Source of the DNA: Paramarasmius palmivorus
Taxonomy: Eukaryota > Basidiomycota > Agaricomycetes > Agaricales > Marasmiaceae
Length of the DNA stretch: 64,000 nt
Assembly (NCBI GenBank): GCA_037176845.1
Contig: JAYKXP010000053.1
Coordinates: 124,001 to 188,000 of the forward strand
Reading direction: 5' to 3'
Shown piece after piece: positions 61,307 through 64,000 of the stretch (the stretch's first letter is position 1; every line of letters starts with the position of its first letter). The translations under genes and the position numbers were made by a program. A model generated the notes under the pieces. That model did no database searches, had not been told where the DNA came from, and saw only the letters and a list, made by a program, of their open reading frames with translations.

Positions 61307-64000
61307 GTCACGACATTTGCAAGGTGCATTACTGTCAGTGTAAAGTACTCATCATTTATGTATGCCAAGTCGGAGATGTTATTCGCCGACTCTAGTAGTA
61401 TCGGATAAATAACTACTGCAAAGTCATTGTCAAGTTTCTGGCGGAGGTCGGACATATGTAAAGGGAATTGAGCCGTCGAGATTCGATAATATGTATACTA
61501 CACGAATACACCATAGTTATGGATTACAGCACTGCAACAGCACTACAGTATAATACATGATAGGGCCGGTACACGGCAAAGCCCGCTACCGTGACTGACC
61601 GAGAAGTAAGTTACGAAGTGTTCGTGCTAGAAATGACTATGAAGTACGTAGTAGCGGTGCTGTTCGTCGCCCGGCCTTCGGCCGGCTCCTCACAGCACGT
61701 TGGATGTGATGTATTGAGAATAGAAAAGAAACGATCTGAAAGGCCGTTGTAGACAGCGCTGGCAAGACCTGGATTTGAATCAATGATAACAAACCAGGCC
61801 TTTACCAGGCGAGCAGGTAATCCATCATTGAGTGGTATGCGTGCCCCCTTCGAGTGTTTTCGAGTGGCGTGACGGTTCCAATGATTGACATCAGCGTCGG
61901 GATGAGCACTCGCCACGTCGATGTACCCATGAAGGTCACATTAGTGATTTGTATAACGAGATAATGGCCGCGTTGCGATAAAGCTCCTGTAGTCATTGTA
62001 GTATCGCAATGCTTCCGTTGCCTTGTCTTCAAATGTCAATAACGTGAATTTGAGGAAAGAAATCACGCAAACTGGTGTTCATAGATGATGCCTTCATCTA
62101 CAGGAGTAAGAGACATGAGCTTGGAATGCTCGGGATGAGAGCGCAGTAGCGGTGCTGTTCATAAAAGCCTAACTCGCGTTTACAGTCCATTACCATGAGC
62201 TTCCCATTCCGATGATCTAGCTTTCCCGTGGGTCACTGGACAATAAGTAGCTGGTTCCTCTCCTAAGTATGCTTCCATTGCCGCAGAGGGTACTAGACTG
62301 ATAAGTACAGGCAGCGAGGATACCATCTGACATCTAGCGGCTTGTTCTTGGATATAGATACCACATGTCGGGAATGTGCCCAACATCAAGATGGTGTCCT
62401 CAAATACTCAGGTGATGGCGGAGCGAAACTAATGAAGGATGAGAAAACAGTGCAAAAGATGATATCAAAGTACGTTAAGACCTACAATCTGTCCGAAGAT
62501 CGTAATCTTGTCGAGGTCACCATCATTGAAAAGCTGCTATATGCATGACATACACTTGAGTGTTGAACTGAGGTAAAAGACTGAGTCTTTAGCTTTGAAC
62601 GTACCTAAGCCCTTGATCACCATTTCCTCCATCGAATTCACGATCTGCATGTACTATCCGAAGCCAAGAGTGTGTCAGAGCCGCCCAACCTATAGTTCAA
62701 GTTGTATGTCATGGAGACCGTCGGACGCCCTATCCGTATCGGAATCTCTGATAATCCTCGTCCGTCCAAGGCAAGATTGTTTGCCAATCCAATAACAACT
62801 TCATGCCTGTGAAAGTAGCACGACGGTAGATCGTCCTCTGCTTTGCATTTGGCTGGAACTGTAACATCGAGATTGAGATGCATCAATTCATTGCGGAGTG
62901 ATTCTTCAGGTTGACATCGTCCAGGCATTGACGAGGCTGAGGTGCTGAAACCTGTCTGAGTAAATCCATGTACCAAGTAAACAGAACTCTTACTCTGAAA
63001 GCTTGAAAACGAGCACTGATTGGAGCATTATTATACACGGTACCGAAAGGCTTTTGAATTGACAAAATTACGCGTTTCTCTTCATGGTAAAGAAGCCTCA
63101 CGGTAGGTTTGACGTGTGTGTTTGGTATCATCCATTCTTCTTCGACGACCGATACTTCCCATCTCCTACAGCGGTGGAACATCTGAAGTGCAGAACACAC
63201 ACTTACAAATCAAAAAGTACGCGTCGTGGGGAGATATCTGGAGAGGAGTTGGCCCGAAGTTGGATGCCATGGTAGAGAGAGACTCGAAGGGGTGGCCAAC
63301 AACTGCGTTTAAATACAAGATGTAAAGTAAAAGTAGGAGCAGGAGCATCTCCCTAAGAGAACGCGAAAGACGGGGTCACCGAGTTCCGAACGTTCTAGAA
63401 ATATCACGTGATGTTGACCGATACTGGAGGTCACGTGTAGCATCGACACTTTCTATTTTCGGCAACGGTTTCTATTTTTAGAAAAAGTGAATTTTACAGC
63501 CAAAAGTGCCGGTCCGTAGAAAAATCAGTTGCACCTATAAGACCCTCTACCTAACGGTAGCGGGAATGTACCAGCGCAGATCGTCACAGCTGCAGTACTC
63601 GCATCTTCCCACCTTCCACCATCTTCAACCCATTTTGCCGCCATTTCTCGTGTTTTCGCAAGCTCAGGAATCCTCCATCTACAGCATTCGAAATCAACGT
63701 TCGACGACGCCAGTGACTAATAACACCTCAACCGCAAAACCCTAGCTTGGACATATGCAACTTCAACAGCGAACCATTAGACGTATCCGAGAAAAAGCAG
63801 AATAGTCTGACATGTTTCATGGAGCGACGACATAGGCGGAATCCGGAAAAGGGATTGAGTACGTTTTTGCTTGTCACCACTGGATATATTCCTTAAACAG
63901 GAATGGCGAAGGTTTTTTCGGCGACTTTCCCGTCATGGAGCGAAAGCAATTGCATCCAACATTCAAAGAGTGGTACATTCCTGGCCTAGGAGACCAGTTT
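61307..64000. other. Gene-poor end of the window
   Basis: 2.7 kb with only short frames on both strands (for example 61611-61916 minus, 62638-62976 minus and 63506-63745 plus), none with a recognisable family or splice pattern. A 14-bp direct repeat (AGTAGCGGTGCTGT) occurs near 61649 and 62143, and a perfect palindrome CCGGCCTTCGGCCGG lies near 61672-61686. An open stretch at 63890-64000 on the plus strand (NGEGFFGDFPVMERKQLHPT) could be the start of a gene that continues past the edge. Confidence 0.4.

Noticed and set aside
61611..61916. A 101-codon minus-strand frame as a small secreted protein
   Set aside because: No signal peptide and no family; it crosses the CCGGCCTTCGGCCGG palindrome, which looks like non-coding structure.

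Overview
The window is nuclear DNA of a filamentous basidiomycete, most likely a mushroom-forming Agaricomycete. Genes are dense and on both strands. They are broken by many introns of about 48-60 nt with GT donors and YAG acceptors. The gene set fits: single-chain urease, TSC2 (lost in budding yeast), Nup192, dynactin p150, PiT and PHS phosphate transporters, and a TKL kinase with a C1 domain. Exon joins were worked out by eye from splice motifs and reading frame. I saw no rRNA, tRNA, CRISPR array or autonomous transposon.

Left part (1-15.5 kb): a METTL14/Kar4-like MT-A70 protein runs off the left edge. It is divergent from a protein that joins a DNA-glycosylase-like '5-hmdU DNA kinase helical' (aGPT-pyrophosphorylase type) domain to two chromodomains. 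Then come Rqc1/TCF25 and Nup192, divergent from a shared 0.5 kb gap, and Sft2 tail-to-tail with Nup192.

15.5-28.5 kb: a gene-poor stretch with a two-finger C2H2 protein and one unexplained coding-like exon is followed by dynactin p150Glued, a secreted protein with a hydrophobic C-terminus, a manganese/iron superoxide dismutase without a presequence, and a small two-TM protein ending in a double-stranded-RNA-binding domain.

28.5-33 kb: a tandem array of an unrecognised protein family: three intact genes on the minus strand, each with a TATA box, plus two decayed copies, one split by a 243 bp insertion.

33-56 kb: TSC2; then a phosphate-uptake block (PiT/Pho89-like, PHS/Pho84-like and, 8 kb away in opposite orientation, a second PHS paralogue). 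Between the PHS copies lie a roughly 1.3 kb inverted-repeat element, lysyl-tRNA synthetase with an apparent mitochondrial leader, and a TKL kinase with a C-terminal C1 domain. TSC2, which restrains TORC1, beside phosphate carriers is suggestive for nutrient control, but that link is inference.

56-64 kb: urease, then a decayed SRPK-like kinase with several independent lesions, then 2.7 kb in which no gene could be recognised.

The most unusual items are the glycosylase-fold/chromodomain protein beside an MT-A70 protein, the orphan tandem family, and the membrane-anchored dsRNA-binding protein.
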